Shown here: positions 40,065-53,400 of the stretch, piece after piece
Position numbering within the stretch: the stretch's first letter is position 1
Layout of the letters: every line of letters begins with the position of its first letter
NCBI GenBank assembly: GCA_018398585.1
Contig: JAGTTD010000010.1
Span: forward strand, 761,501 to 825,500
Direction: 5' to 3'
Length of the DNA: 64,000 nucleotides
Source: Simmondsia chinensis
Taxonomy: Eukaryota > Streptophyta > Magnoliopsida > Caryophyllales > Simmondsiaceae
Program-made: the position numbers and the translations under genes
The notes under the pieces: model-generated
Seen by the model: only the letters and a program-made list of their open reading frames with translations
The model's database searches: none
Told to the model about the DNA's origin: nothing

Positions 40065-41459
40065 GTAGAGTATACATATTATTTGATCTTTTAAATTAAT
40101 AAAAGGTATAGATAATAGTTATACATAAAAATAATCTGTACTTATCATCTAAAATCAAAATAAATTGGACACAAAATAGAAACAAGTCAAATAAATTCAA
40201 ACATATCTTAAAAGAATATATAGTATAGTACTATTAATTTAACTATATATAGAATAATAACAAGATAAATGAAACAAATATGCAAAACTATTTAATTTTT
40301 ATTTTGCATCTTTAAAAAGCAAAGCAAGGGACAATAATTCAATATCATAAGAAAAATTGAGAGAGAAAACATACCTGTTTTAAAATTTCAACGACATGTA
40401 AGCCTAAAAGATCAACTAAATGTTAAATTTTTTTACTTTTTTGATTTTTGCTTAATGCTATAAGTAAGCTAAAATAGAAAGCTTGAATTAAAAAATGAAA
40501 CTGGTGAGCAATATTTGAAAATGGCATGCAGAGGAAGCTAAAGGGCCATAGTGAGCAATATTTGAAACGGCATGCAGAGGAGGAAGTTGAAGGGCCATAG
40601 TAATTAAATGTTGTGCTGGGAAGCTGCAATGCAATTCTTTGCATGTGATTTTTTTTTTTTTTTTTTTTTTTGGGGAATAAAATTATTATTACTAAAATTT
40701 AAATTATACTATTATTTTATGTTTAGGCTCGTGAGCTCACGAGTTCGAGCTTTATCAGGCTCGGGCTCGACTCGAGCTCATGAGGAGCTGAGCTGTACGA
40801 GCTTTATATCGAGCTGGCCCGCGACTCATGTACACCCCTAACAGCAAGAATACTAGGTCACGATTCCAATACATATTCTATAGAGCAATATATCATCTAT
40901 ATCACGTAGCTTACTCCTGAATGTAATTTCTATCTCTTTCTACGGTAGTACTTCGTGTTTTTCCTAGACTTACACGCTTAAGAGTATGATTTTGTCAATT
41001 GACAGTGCCACTGCTGAGGATGCTGATCGTGCCATCGAGATGAAAAATGGCTCGTCCATTGGAGGTCGAAAAGTTGTAGTTAAACGTGCTACACATCGTG
41101 CTCCTCTGGAGCAGCGCCGATCAAAAGGAAATAAAGGTTAAACGGGCTTGCTTATGTTACTTATTTTTCAGTATATGTCGCTGCCTAATTACTTGACAAA
41201 AGTTACTACCAAGTTTCACTTAGAGTGCCTTTTTGGTCTAAAAAAGCATTTCTCAAAATATAGTTTTCTTTTTTTTTTTTTTTTTAATTATGGAGAAGTA
41301 GAAAATAGAGCTTCTTCTGTGAAAAAGAAAATTAGAAGCAAAAATTGCACATGTTTAGGGCCTATTTGCGAGCTGTGAAAGGCTGCTTTTTCCATATGCT
41401 CTTTGTTTTAATAATTTTTAGTTTTTCTTTTGCATTAAAAGAGAAGCACTATTCATTAT

Positions 41460-41490
<31 letters not shown>

Positions 41491-44400
41491 GGGGGGTGTT
41501 AAAAGCTGAAAAATACCCCTGCTTCAATTTAAAAACACTTCTCCTTTGAGGACAAACACCCTCAAACCTTGAAAAAAAAAGTGTTTTTTTTTTTTCCTGA
41601 AAAAAGCATTTGTTTAAGGGGGGGTAAAAAACTTGGCAAAACGGGCTCTTAGTCAATATTCTTGGCGGTAGCGCTTTTCAAAAAAGGTTGAATTATTAAA
41701 AAGTCTGTAAAAAGAGTAATTTTACAGCACAACCAAACATGCCTTTGGACAATATTCATTAAAATTATTTTCTTTTTCTTCTCAAGGATCTGACTTGAAT
41801 GATGTTGATGAGGCAAAGAATGAGGACACTGTTCCATCTGCTGCAGTGAAGACAGAGCCACCCCCAAATGCTCATGGGACAGGTTTTGGCAACTATAGTA
41901 CACGACTTTATGTTATTTGGCGTTTTTTACGTTTTTGTGTGGTTGTTTTATCTTGTATCCATGTTATAGGTAACGCCGGTGAACCCAAGAAAGCAAAGCG
42001 ACTTTGCATTGGCCTAGATGATGCGGGCAATTGTTCGGAAAAGCAGAGGTATTGAATTACTATAATTTATATTTGTCATTGATACTAATAGTTCCTTGTG
42101 TTATCAGTTTTAAAGCCAAGGCATGCAATAATTGAATCATGTATATATTTTCTTTTCATACAAGATAATGTCAAGGGGAGGGGGGAATGCCATAGTGGGG
42201 ATCAGAAGCCGGGTTGCTTCTAAGGCCCCCAGGACTCCCGACCACTAGGTCAGGTGGCTTTAGCACTTGAGTCATGTATATTGCTTATAATTCATCTTGA
42301 TTTGCTTTTTCTTTGTTACATTTTTCATTAGTGAATTTTTGGTTTTTGAAGTGACATATTATCACGACATGGTAGTGATGTTTGAATTTTTTGGTTTTGC
42401 CGTTTCTTTTCCTGTGAATGCAATGCTCCTCATACTGCGAAGTTTTTTAGTTTCTTCTTTTGATTGGAAAAGAAATATGTCACGACCCGAGGAAGTCGAA
42501 CAGCTATTTTCTCGCTTTTGGTTTTTTGTAACGATTATGTAATGTAAAATTGTAAAAATTAGTTAAGTTAAATTAGTTTAAAATTTGAAATTAGGAATTG
42601 GAGGGAGCCGGTTTAGGAGGGAAAGGGTAACTTAAATTTGTAATGATGTAATTGTATTAATTAAAATAGGGTCTAAGGAATAGGGGTGGTTGGATGTCTT
42701 GGCCCCGAAAGTCTATAAATACCTTGTAATGCTTGTTGTATTTTGCCATGGAAAAAAATGAAGTAAAAAATTTAAAAACCATCTCCCTCTCTCTACTCCA
42801 ACCATCCCCTCCTCTTCCTCTATTCTCTAACTTCTACTTCTAACTTCTTTATCCTCTTCCCTTCATTTCTATCTTCTAAACTCTCTTCTTCTTCCTAATT
42901 CCTTCTCTTCTTTTCTCCAACTTCATCTCTAATTTCTTCTCATTTCCCATCTTAAGTCTATTTCTCTTCCTCATCTAACCTCTATTTCACCATCACGAGC
43001 CTAGGTTCGTGAATATCCCCGTCACTAACCCTTGGGTTGTGACAAAGCGGTATCAGAGCTATCTTGCGATCAAGAGGCTCGTTCCATCAAAAATGTATTT
43101 TTCCGCTGCCTATCATTTTCGAAACTTAAAAAATAAAAAATAAAAATAAAAAATTCGCTGTGCTTCATACATCTTGAGATCAAAGATCTCATTTTCGATT
43201 TTAAAAAAAAAAAAAAACCGTTGCATTCTTACTGTTTGAATTTAAAAAAAAATCGAATTTAATTATAAAAAAAAATTTTAATTTAAATTTTTTCCTGCTC
43301 TTTACTGAACCAAAAAAAAAGAAAAGAAAAGAAAGAAAAGTATTATTATTTTATCCCGCTGCGTTCTTGTAATCAAATCGTTCCTCATGTCCACTCTCCT
43401 TGTCACGGTTTGGGATCTTCTCTATCCCATCACCAAAGATGTCCTCCATCAAGTCTTCTCTCCTTATGGTTGGCTTGAAGAAATCAAGATCACTTTAACA
43501 TCTACCTTAAAGGTTGAAGCCCGGGTGGTCTTTGCCTCAAAGGAAGATGCTGAATTGCACGAACAAGGTTACATGGAAGGTGCATCTACGACGAATGTTG
43601 TGTGATGAACATTCATGTCCACAACCCAACTCCTCAAGTCTCACTTGAAGATTGCCGTGACCATGGAGAAAGGAGTTCAACCGAGGAACTAAAAGCTTCC
43701 TTTAGAGACCTAACCGAAGTTGTAGCTCGGCTTTGTGATAGCCGTGGTGTTAAGTTTGAACTTCCACCACAACCTCAACCGGGGTGTGATGTTATGACGG
43801 AGATTAGTTCTGATAGTGATGTTGCTAGGGAGAAACCGGAAGAGCCAACCAATGTTCAAAACCTGCTAAAGGCTAACTTGCTATGTCCGGAACCTGAAGA
43901 TGACTTTGAGGTGGACATAATAACAGTTGAAGATGTTGAGTCAAAACATGTGGACTATTCGAACGTGAACGACGATATAGCAGCTACTGACAAGATAGTG
44001 GCCATGGGTTCAAAATCAAAAACCAAGTCGCTACTTATGAACTCGGTACGGGAATGGCCATTAAAATCCCAGGAATTGGGCTGTGATGTCATAACAATGC
44101 TGGTTAAGTTATTCTTTGTTGATTTATGGAATTCATGGTCCGAAGCTCCGGGAGCATCGGTAAAGATTCAAGAAGCCCTGGATTCATCAAGAAGTTCAAC
44201 ACCACATCACCATCTCAAGCCTCAAATCAGTAGAAGAGACATTCAAAAGATCAAGGTCAAGGCAAGGGTATGGGAGCGATTTCCAAGGACAGGGATCGGC
44301 ACAAAGCACTCAAGCCACATTACATCCTTGAGGACAAGGATGATTTCAAGGGGAAGGGATTGTCACGACCCGAGGAAGTCGAACAGCTATTTTCTCGCTT

Positions 44401-47400
44401 TTGGTTTTTTGTAACGATTATGTAATGTAAAATTGTAAAAATTAGTTAAGGTAAATTAGTTTAAAATTTGAAATTAGGAATTGGAGGGAGCCGGTTTAGG
44501 AGGGAAAGGGTAACTTAAATTTGTAATGATGTAATTGTATTAATTAAAATAGGATCTAAGGAATAGGGGTGGCTGGATGTCTTGGCCCCAAAAGTCTATA
44601 AATACCTTGTAATGCTTGTTGTATTTTGCCATGGAAAAAAATGAAGTAAAAAATTCAAAAAACCATCTCCCTCTCTACCGTCCCCTCCTCTTCCTCTATT
44701 CTCTAACTTCTACTTCTAACTTCTTTATCCTCTTCCCTTCATTTCTATCTTCTAAACTCTCTTCTTCTTCCTAATTCCTTCTCTTCTTTTCTCCAACTTC
44801 ATCTCTAATTTCTTCTCATTTCTCATCTTAAGTCTATTTCTCTTCCTCATCTAACCTCTATTTCACCATCACGAGCCTAGGTTCCTGAATATCCCCGTCA
44901 CTAACCCTTGGGTTGTGGCAAAATATGAGTAAGGAACGAAGAATATACAAAAAGTTAAGGACAAGCTATCCTCAAATACACAACCAAGGAACATCAGAAA
45001 CTATTAACATAAAGCCCTTCAATCCTTCTGCAAATCAGCTGAGGCTATATCAGCAAAGCACCCAAAGCTCTTAGTCCAAAGAGATCCTAAAAAGACCACC
45101 TATTCTCATTAGTTTCTTTTGTAGCTCTTTTTCCTAACAAAACTTATCCTTGATGCAAAAGTATGCTCTGGATATATTGAGTAGATTCTTGGCTATTGGC
45201 TATGTGAAGGCCGGTCCTGTAATATTACCAACGATGGACTTGTAAAATTCACATATAAGGCTTCACTTGTTAGGACGAAAGTCCTCTTTTATTCCATACT
45301 TCTTGGTTACAAGGATGATATAAGAAAAAAATTTTAGGAAAAAACTTCTTCCTCATATGGGAAAAGGTGACTCTTTTCAAGGATAGTAATTTTCCTTTAC
45401 ACCACTATGCTTAACTGAACCTGAGCCCTTGTATTCTTTCTATCCATGTCCAACCTCAAATGTGCTGAACCCAACTTCATTCCAAGTAATGCAATGAAAG
45501 TAGTTCTCAAAACTAGATAAAAAAGGTTTTAAAGAAAAAAAAATATTTTTATTTAAATGGAGCCTATAGTATCTGTGAAATGTTGGCTGGAAAGGAATAC
45601 TAGGATTTTAAAGACAAATATGCACTAGGTGGTTTTTTTAGGACCTCTTTTGACACTTTGAGGCTTCACCTGCACAACCTATGCTGATTTGTAGAGGAAT
45701 TGGAGGGCTTTATGCTATTAGTTGGGGTTTTTTTTTTTTTTTTTTTTTTTTTAAATGTTGCATGGTTGTATCTTTGAGGATATCTTGTCCTCAACTTTTT
45801 GTATTGGAGATTTAAGTTTCATGTTGTTATATGTTTGATTCCATTTTATTAATTTGACTCACTGCCATATTTACATCCAGAGATCTTATGTGCCACTATT
45901 CATAATTTTTCTCCGTAAATTGATGTAGGATTGCAAGGACTGTCATGTTAGGAGGATTAATAACTGCTGATATGGCAGAGGAGGTTCTTCGTCTTGCAAA
46001 GGAGATCGATGGGGTATGTTCTGTGAGATATCCGCTTCCAAAAGAAGAGCTGGAACACTATGGTAAGAGAATTTGAATCTTTGTTTCCCTTTTACGGTCC
46101 GTTTGGTGTAATTTCTATTTTAGATTTTGAAAATGATTTTGTGGATTTTGATTTTCAATTTTCAGTTTTAGAAGGATTGGGCAATAAATAAATGCTAGAA
46201 TTCAAAACTAAGAAAAATTCATTTTCAAAACTTGGTTTTTGTTTCTTGTGATCGAAAAAAGAAATATCATGAGAGAGAAAAATTGTACAAAGAGTTAGGG
46301 AAAAGATGCCTTTAGTCATCAAATAAAACCCAAAAACTATCACAAAGTCCTTTAATCTCGCTTCAAATTTGTCAATGCTATGTCCAAGAAGCCTCAAACC
46401 TCTGAGTCCAGAGAACTCCTAAAATAACCACCGTATCTCATGAGAAATTCACTGGAGTAAATTGGTCCTTGACAATCCTGGCATTGCTTTCTCACCAAAG
46501 GCACCAAAGAATTGGACTCTTCGCTGCCCAGAATAACATTAGTATGTCTTTCCTCCTTCCTCACATCTCGTCGAAGTCTAATTTTGCTTGCTTTCATTCC
46601 CAATTCGGTGAAAATGAGTATATTTCTCCCAAACAGATGCCAATGTTAAATGGTTGGGCTAGAACATTGATGGTTTCTTTGGCTTAAATCACCGCTCAAA
46701 TTAACTGAGGGTTAGTTACTGAATACTATCTTGTACTTTATCAAGTGTGTAAATTTTTATACTTAATTGTATCAATTTAATCCATTTATTAGTAAGTGCT
46801 TCAATACTGTTCAAAGGGTACATTGTCGTCAATTAATTACTGGAAGAATTTGTGCTTCCGTCATGAGCCTGCATGTGACCTCCCTCCTTCATTTGTTACT
46901 GAAAAGCGCATGCCGTGTACTACTAAGATTGAGGTTTAAAATGATAGCAAATCTCTCCTTGGACAATATTGTAACACTTAAAATACTTGAGGAACTAGAT
47001 TGATGCACTTAAAAGTACTAGGATTAAATTGACACAATTGGGTATAAGGTAATTAGTATCCTCAATTGGAAGTCATAGATATAACTGTTCTCGGGTGCCA
47101 AATCTTACTCCAGGGCTTGCTCAAGATGGATGTAAAATGGAGGCTGCAGCAGTGCTTTATGCTAGTATCAGATCTGCCCGTGCTTGTGTTTCAATGTTAC
47201 ACCAAAAAGAGATAAAAGGCGCGTTTGTATGGGCACGTCAACTGGGTGGGGAGGTAAATCATTCATGAAGAGCTTATTAATTGTCTATCTTGTTTGGATC
47301 TTGTTAATTATATGCAGTGACATGGCTTATTACTCCATCCCTGAGTGCCTTGTGTGACAGCAAAGTGAGCCACCTTTTTTGTGAAAATGGGAATGTTTTA

Positions 47401-50400
47401 TTTGTGTTAATCCAGGCTTGTCTGCAATTTTTGATCTCTTCGTTCCTCCATCTGTGCTTAGAGAATGTCAGGCAGTTGAATTTCCGCTTCTGACATTATT
47501 ATTTGTATTGTACTTGTATTTGTAGTTTCTAGGGCCTATTTGGTATCGTTTTTTGTTTGTAGTTTTCTGTTTTTTTTTTTAGAAATGTTCTGTTTTGTTT
47601 TTCAGTTTCTTCCAGTCGGAGTAAAAACTGAAACGGGAAATAGAAAACCGTAATAATTCGTTTTCAAAACTCAATTTTTAGCTTTTACCAAAAATTGCAA
47701 ACAAAAAATGATGTCAAATAGGCCTTTAAGGAATCCAAGTGGGTTTTTAAAATTCAATTCGTGTATGCACCGACAAAAAAGAGCTTGTGCCTTCTCTCTA
47801 TTGCAGAGGCTTGCAGAAGTTGGACGACACCCCCCCCCCCCCCCCCCCCTCTCTCTCCTCTTCCTTTTTGAGGTGATGGTTGGTTTATCTTGTGATATTT
47901 CATTTTACCGAGCATGATATTAGTCTTGCTATTACTATTTGTTGGAACAGTCATACTTGGTGCCTTTTTTATATTCTTCTCCCTGTTAAGATGTATCTGG
48001 TGATCTTCGAGGATGTGTATCGCTTAACTCTTCGTTGTTGGACCAGGGCTGCAAGACTCAAAAATGGAAACTTATAGTCCGAAACCTGCCTTTTAAGGTT
48101 AATGAGCCTTTCCTAAGTTATATCAAATTGCCTCATCAGGAGTTTCGATGCTAACATTCTTCATTGGACCTGGAGCAGGCTAAAGCAAGTGAAATAAAAG
48201 AAAAATTTTCAGTAACAGGGTTCGTATGGGACGTATTTATTCCTCATAATTCCGAGACTGGGTACTACTCCGTTATGCAATTATATGTTTTTCTGTTGGT
48301 GAAATGCATATTTCTGTATATAACCATGCTTCATTTTGCAGGCTGTCCAAGGGGTTTGCCTTCATTAAGTTCACTACCAAGCAGGATGCAGAAAATGTAA
48401 GTATGCTTTCGTTCCATGTATTCAAATCTTTCTGGCGTCAGTGAAAAAATTAATGGCTCTTTAGTTCGTGAAAATTAGTTCTTATATCTAATTTTCCAAT
48501 TTTGCGTCAGTGAAAAAATTAACGGCTCTTTAGTTCATGAAAATTTTTTTAGTTCTTATATCTAATTTTCCAATTTTTTTAGAAAAGGAAAAGTTGGAGA
48601 ACATATCGAAAATTGAGGCTGCATTTGGTTTGACAGAAATAATTTTCTGCCTCTATTTTCGTTATTTTCTTGTGTGAGTAGTTAGCATTGATAGCCTATA
48701 GTGGAAATCTTTTCTTCCATGGAGGAGAAAATGACTTCCCCTCGGTGGATGGGAATGGTTTTTCCTTCACGAGAGGGAATCTGTTTTTTGTTTCAATCTT
48801 ACACGCTTTGGCTCAATTCGACTATAAATGGATCAAACATGGCTCATATACAAATTTATGTAATGAAATTAATTTCTTAAGCCAAGCAAAACAAAATTTC
48901 AGAGAAAAGGCAATTTTTAGATTAAAATAATTTACGAACAAAAAGTGCATTGCATCCCAACAAACGGAGCCTCACAGAACGTGAAAGGATAACCCTCTCA
49001 ATCAAAAGGAAAACTTGGAAAACAAAGGAAAAGTGCTTCCTAAGTTTCTAGTACAAAGGGGAAAAATAGAAAACTCTGTTTTCCTTGAAAATTCTGAAAA
49101 CAGATCCTTTGAAAGCATATTCTATGAAAATGCAGTTTTTTTCTTTTTGAACTTCTGTTAGGAAACTGGAAAATTTTTCACGAACTAAACAGAAGCTAGG
49201 TTTTTGTGAGTTTAAATTTTCCACTTCCCACTTCTGCAGGCGATCTCAAAGTTCAACGGGCAAAAGTTTGGTAAAAGGACCATAGCAGTTGACTGGGCTG
49301 TTCCAAAGAAAATTTATAAAGCTGGTGCTGATTCTACTGTTGCTGCATCTGATGGTAATTGCTGTCCTTAATACTCTCTCTCTTTCTTAATATATATATA
49401 TGACAAGATGTCCTTGCAATTGAAAAAGCAAGGATAACTAGCCAAGTGCCAGTAACTAGGGTGTAAATGAGCTGTGCCAGCTTGTTATAAAACTTGAAAG
49501 GCTTGGCCTATTTCAACCTAAGCCAAGTCATGCCGACTTGTTTAGCATATTGAGCCGAGCCGAGCCTAGCCTACTGAAGCTCGAGCTCTTGGACTCGTGA
49601 GCCTAAATGAGCTTATCTTAATACAATTTATTGGCTCAAATATGTCCATTCGAGCCTAGTTTGAACCTAAATAAGTCTAGATTGAGTCTAAACGAGCTTA
49701 GATCGAGCTTGAATAAGCCTAAAGAAGGCAACTTAATTTGGAACTTGTCGAGTTGGGCTCATGCTGAACCGATCTAAGCTGAGCCTGAGCGTATGACTAG
49801 CCTAGCTCAACGAGTTTCGAGCTGAGCCTTCAGCTTGACAAGCTTGGGCTTGGCTATGCCCATATACACCCCTGAAGTAAAAACTACATATTTGATTTGT
49901 CTCGGTCATTGATTATATTCATTTGCTAGGAAGCATTCATGCGTATTTTGTAAGAGTGATAATACTAGCAGAAAATGGATTAAGGTTTTTGTCTCTCAAA
50001 TTTGGCTCTCTGTTGGTTATGGAAGATTATCTTGTGGATTGGGAGCATGGAATAAAATTGCGGTTCACAACTATGTCGCAATTGTAGAAGTCAAGTGGGT
50101 GTCAGTATTATGAACGTCATGTAATTTTTGTGGGGATTGTTTTGGAATTTTTGGGGGAACTTAAGTTGCTTTACGCTATGGATTTTCAACAAGCTGTTAT
50201 GCAATTGTCCATTATGTACTGGCATTCATGAAGCATATACATTATATTGTTATTCATTAATTTTTTGGAAACGTGAAGCGTAAAGAAACTTAATTTACCT
50301 TAAAACCAAACGTGATTACCGCGACCTGTGTTGTTAGACAAGTGTCGTTATGTAACAACCAATCATGTAACATCTAACTCAAAATCTGTTATGTAACGGC

Positions 50401-53400
50401 CAATATGTTACAAAATGATCTTTATTTGATTTCATGGTCAGAATTATGGGGACCGTAAATGAAATAATCGGATTTGCTATTGCTTCGGTGCCTTTGCGCT
50501 CTCTTAGCACCTTGTCGAAATATGGTTATATTTTTCCTGATACTGGGTGTATGCTTGAGTTCTTAGGTATTATATGTTATTGCAAGGAGAATGAGGTCTA
50601 TAATTTTTTAAAGGTGCTAGCTAGTTCAATTGGAAAAATCTCTAGGAGGAGGTGGTGCTTGAGACTTAGGATTGAATCCCTCCTTCATCATTGGAAGAGG
50701 GATTGAGGGGATTTAAGGAGAGCTGTCCCCTTGTGCAGCCCATGTGACTTCTTTATCGTATGTGAAAAAATGTCCATAATGTTAATGTACATTCTCTCTC
50801 TAAACAATACTTCTTTTTTGATAAAAAAAATCAGGAGAAGAAGGTGATATGGACAGGGATATTGATGTTGATAGTGATGATGACTTGGATCTCGAGAAAC
50901 GGAATGAACACTCCGACGAGGCCGGTGCTGACTCAGCACAGTCCGGTGAGGAAGACAGAGAAGATTTGACCAGTACGGCTGATTTTGATAAAGAAGCAGA
51001 AGTTGCACATAAAGTGCTTAAGAACTTGATTAAGTCATCTGCAAAGGAAACTGTGCCTTCAGTAAATGGTGATGCTGCCCTTACAAAGGAGGATATAAAT
51101 TCTGAAAAAATAGTTGATGCTCGAAAGAAATCGAGTAATGGAATACCTGTCCAGACTGAAACACCAAGCAAAAGCAGAGAGCCTGGAAAATCAAAAGATG
51201 GTGAAGATGATTTGGAAAGTACAATTTTTGTCGGAAACCTTCCTTTTGATTTGGATGTCGAAGAAGTTAAGCAGCGTTTTTCAAGCTTTGGAGAAGTCCG
51301 GTCCTTTATCCCTGTTGTTCATCAAGTTACCAAGTATGGTTTCTAGCATTTTACCGGCTTTCACATCTTTTTAGGGTCTGTTTTGCTAAGTTGTGAAGAA
51401 AATGTTTTCCTAGAAACACTTTTTTCATAAGCCTTTTTATATGAAGTGTTTCCATTTGCGGTGTTTTTGTTTGAAGAAAAAAGTTTTAGTTTTTGCTTTT
51501 GCTCTTTCTTTGAGGGAGAAACATTATTTTTTTGTTTTTAGTTAAAAGTAGAAAAAAGCTTGAGCATTTTTGAGAAAAAGTATCAAATTATGACGGGAGA
51601 TACTTATATATTCTTGGAATCGAGTTATACCTTGCATTTTCCAACGAAAATCTATCGAATTTCAGTAGAAGGGTACCCGAATGATAAAATTTTAAATTAT
51701 CATGGTACCTAAGTGATAAAATTTTAAACTATCATGCTACCTAAGTGATAAAATTTTAAGACCTCAAGGTATTGTATTGTATATTTTGAAACGTCGGGGT
51801 ACTTATATGATAAATAGTTAAACATTGGGGTACCTAAGTTATAGTTCCCCGTATTGTTATTTTGTCTCATAAAAGACCTTTGCAATTATGGCAGGCGACC
51901 AAAAGGGACAGGATTCCTTAAATATAGCAACAAAGAAGCAGCTGATTCTGCAGTTTCAACTGCAAATGCAGGACCCGGTCTCGGTATCTTTTTCAAAGGT
52001 AGACAACTGAATGTACTCAAAGCTTTGGACAAGAAATCGGCCCATGACAAAGCGCTAGAGAAGGCAAAACCTGAGATTCATGACCATCGCAACCTTTATC
52101 TTGCAAAGGTTTGTTCTTCGATTTTGTTGTTGCTAGACATATGTAATGGGTTGCAGTGATTTTGTTGGTTTTTTAAGGGTTCATTTGGTATCATTTTTTT
52201 GTTTTCAGTTAAAGAAACTGAAAAATTTTGGTGGTAAAAGGGACTTCTTGTTTCTGATTTTCTGTTTTCAATTTTAGTCAGACACATTTAAAAATTGAAA
52301 GTAGGAAATCGAGAACAAGAGGTTTTCCTTGTATAGTTTTTGGTTGCTCAAAAGATGATTACATATCTAGCTTTCAAGTATATTTTTGCAAAAATTTTAA
52401 TAAACAACCATATAATCAATAAAGTTTGTGGTCTTTGATACTGTTTACCATGTAAATTCATTTATAAATATTTCATAGTAAAGGAAGTACTATATATCTG
52501 AATTATACCATTACCAAAGCACTGTGGCTAATCAAGTACTGCCTGGCTTAAAATTTGTTGTGTAATGCTTGTTACATTATATAATGTCCTTTATTTGATT
52601 TCATGGTTTAGATTATTATGCAATATAACTAACAAATTTAATTCTTGAATTGTACAGGAAGGTCTTATTCTTGAAGGGACTCCAGCAGCAGAAGGGGTTT
52701 CAGCTAGTGATATGGCAAAGCGTAAACAGTAAGTTCTTAAATCGACTTTTGGAGTAAGATGGTTTAGTGCCCTTTAGTTTCCCCTTTTTTAGGGGTTTTT
52801 TTTTTCTCTCTCTATTTTTCCAGGTGTTTTCATAGGAAAACGGAAAGTTGAGAAACACCTTAATAATTTTTAAAATACGAAAAATGATCCCCTTAATCAC
52901 AAAACACAAATTTGCTAAACAAGGGTGTTTGGTTGTCTTGAATTTGTGTCTCGTTTCAAAAACAGATGTCTGTGGTGTTAATGGAGGTATGAACTTCTTT
53001 TTGATTCGGCACAGTAGACCCATTTGTTAGAGTCGGGGTTTCTACTTGTGCCTATGTGTGTATATATATATTATTTATATATATGATGCAGTTTTATGGC
53101 TCTTGATTGTATCCTCCTTTTAGATTTCACAGTAAATTGCTCTCCGTCATCTGCCCGTGGTTTTTCCCTCAAGTTGAGGATTTTTCACGTAAATTTTTGT
53201 ATTACTGTTTTCTCTTTCTTTCTTCTCATCTCAATTCTTTCAGATTTCCTATTTGACATCAAAATTGAACCCACTTCTTGGGTATTTTGTCCTATGAAGG
53301 GAAGGATACTTTACAAATTTTTAGCATCAAGGCAGGAACCCACGTTTTCGTAGAAAATTTGGGAAAGCGTGTTTTTCTTCAACAATTATTCCCATAAAAC

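Larger units (their letters stand above)
42478..44920 (+). mobile_element. Complete non-autonomous LTR retrotransposon
   Basis: LTRs are 42478-43044 and 44361-44920. Both start TGTCACGACCCGAGGAAG and end GGGTTGTGRCA, and they look about 98% alike apart from small indels. Flanks are a perfect 5-bp AAATA duplication (42473-42477, 44921-44925). Next to the left LTR is CGGTATCAGAGC, the initiator-Met tRNA primer site with one change. A purine tract AAGGGGAAGGGAT ends at 44360. A TATA-like CTATAAATACC lies at 42713. The internal 1316 bp lacks visible protease, RT, RNase H or integrase, so it must be mobilised by another element. It lies in RBM28-like intron 5, in the sense orientation. Confidence 0.93.

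Noticed and set aside
42200..42265. Possible tRNA-like fragment (GGTCAGGTGG words)
   Set aside because: Box spacing could not be established and no tail or duplication was seen.
50434..50706. 90-aa open frame in an RBM28-like intron as an extra exon
   Set aside because: It overlaps the TTACATAACG repeat, has no family similarity and is not needed for phase, since exons 49240-49354 and 50835-51333 join in frame.
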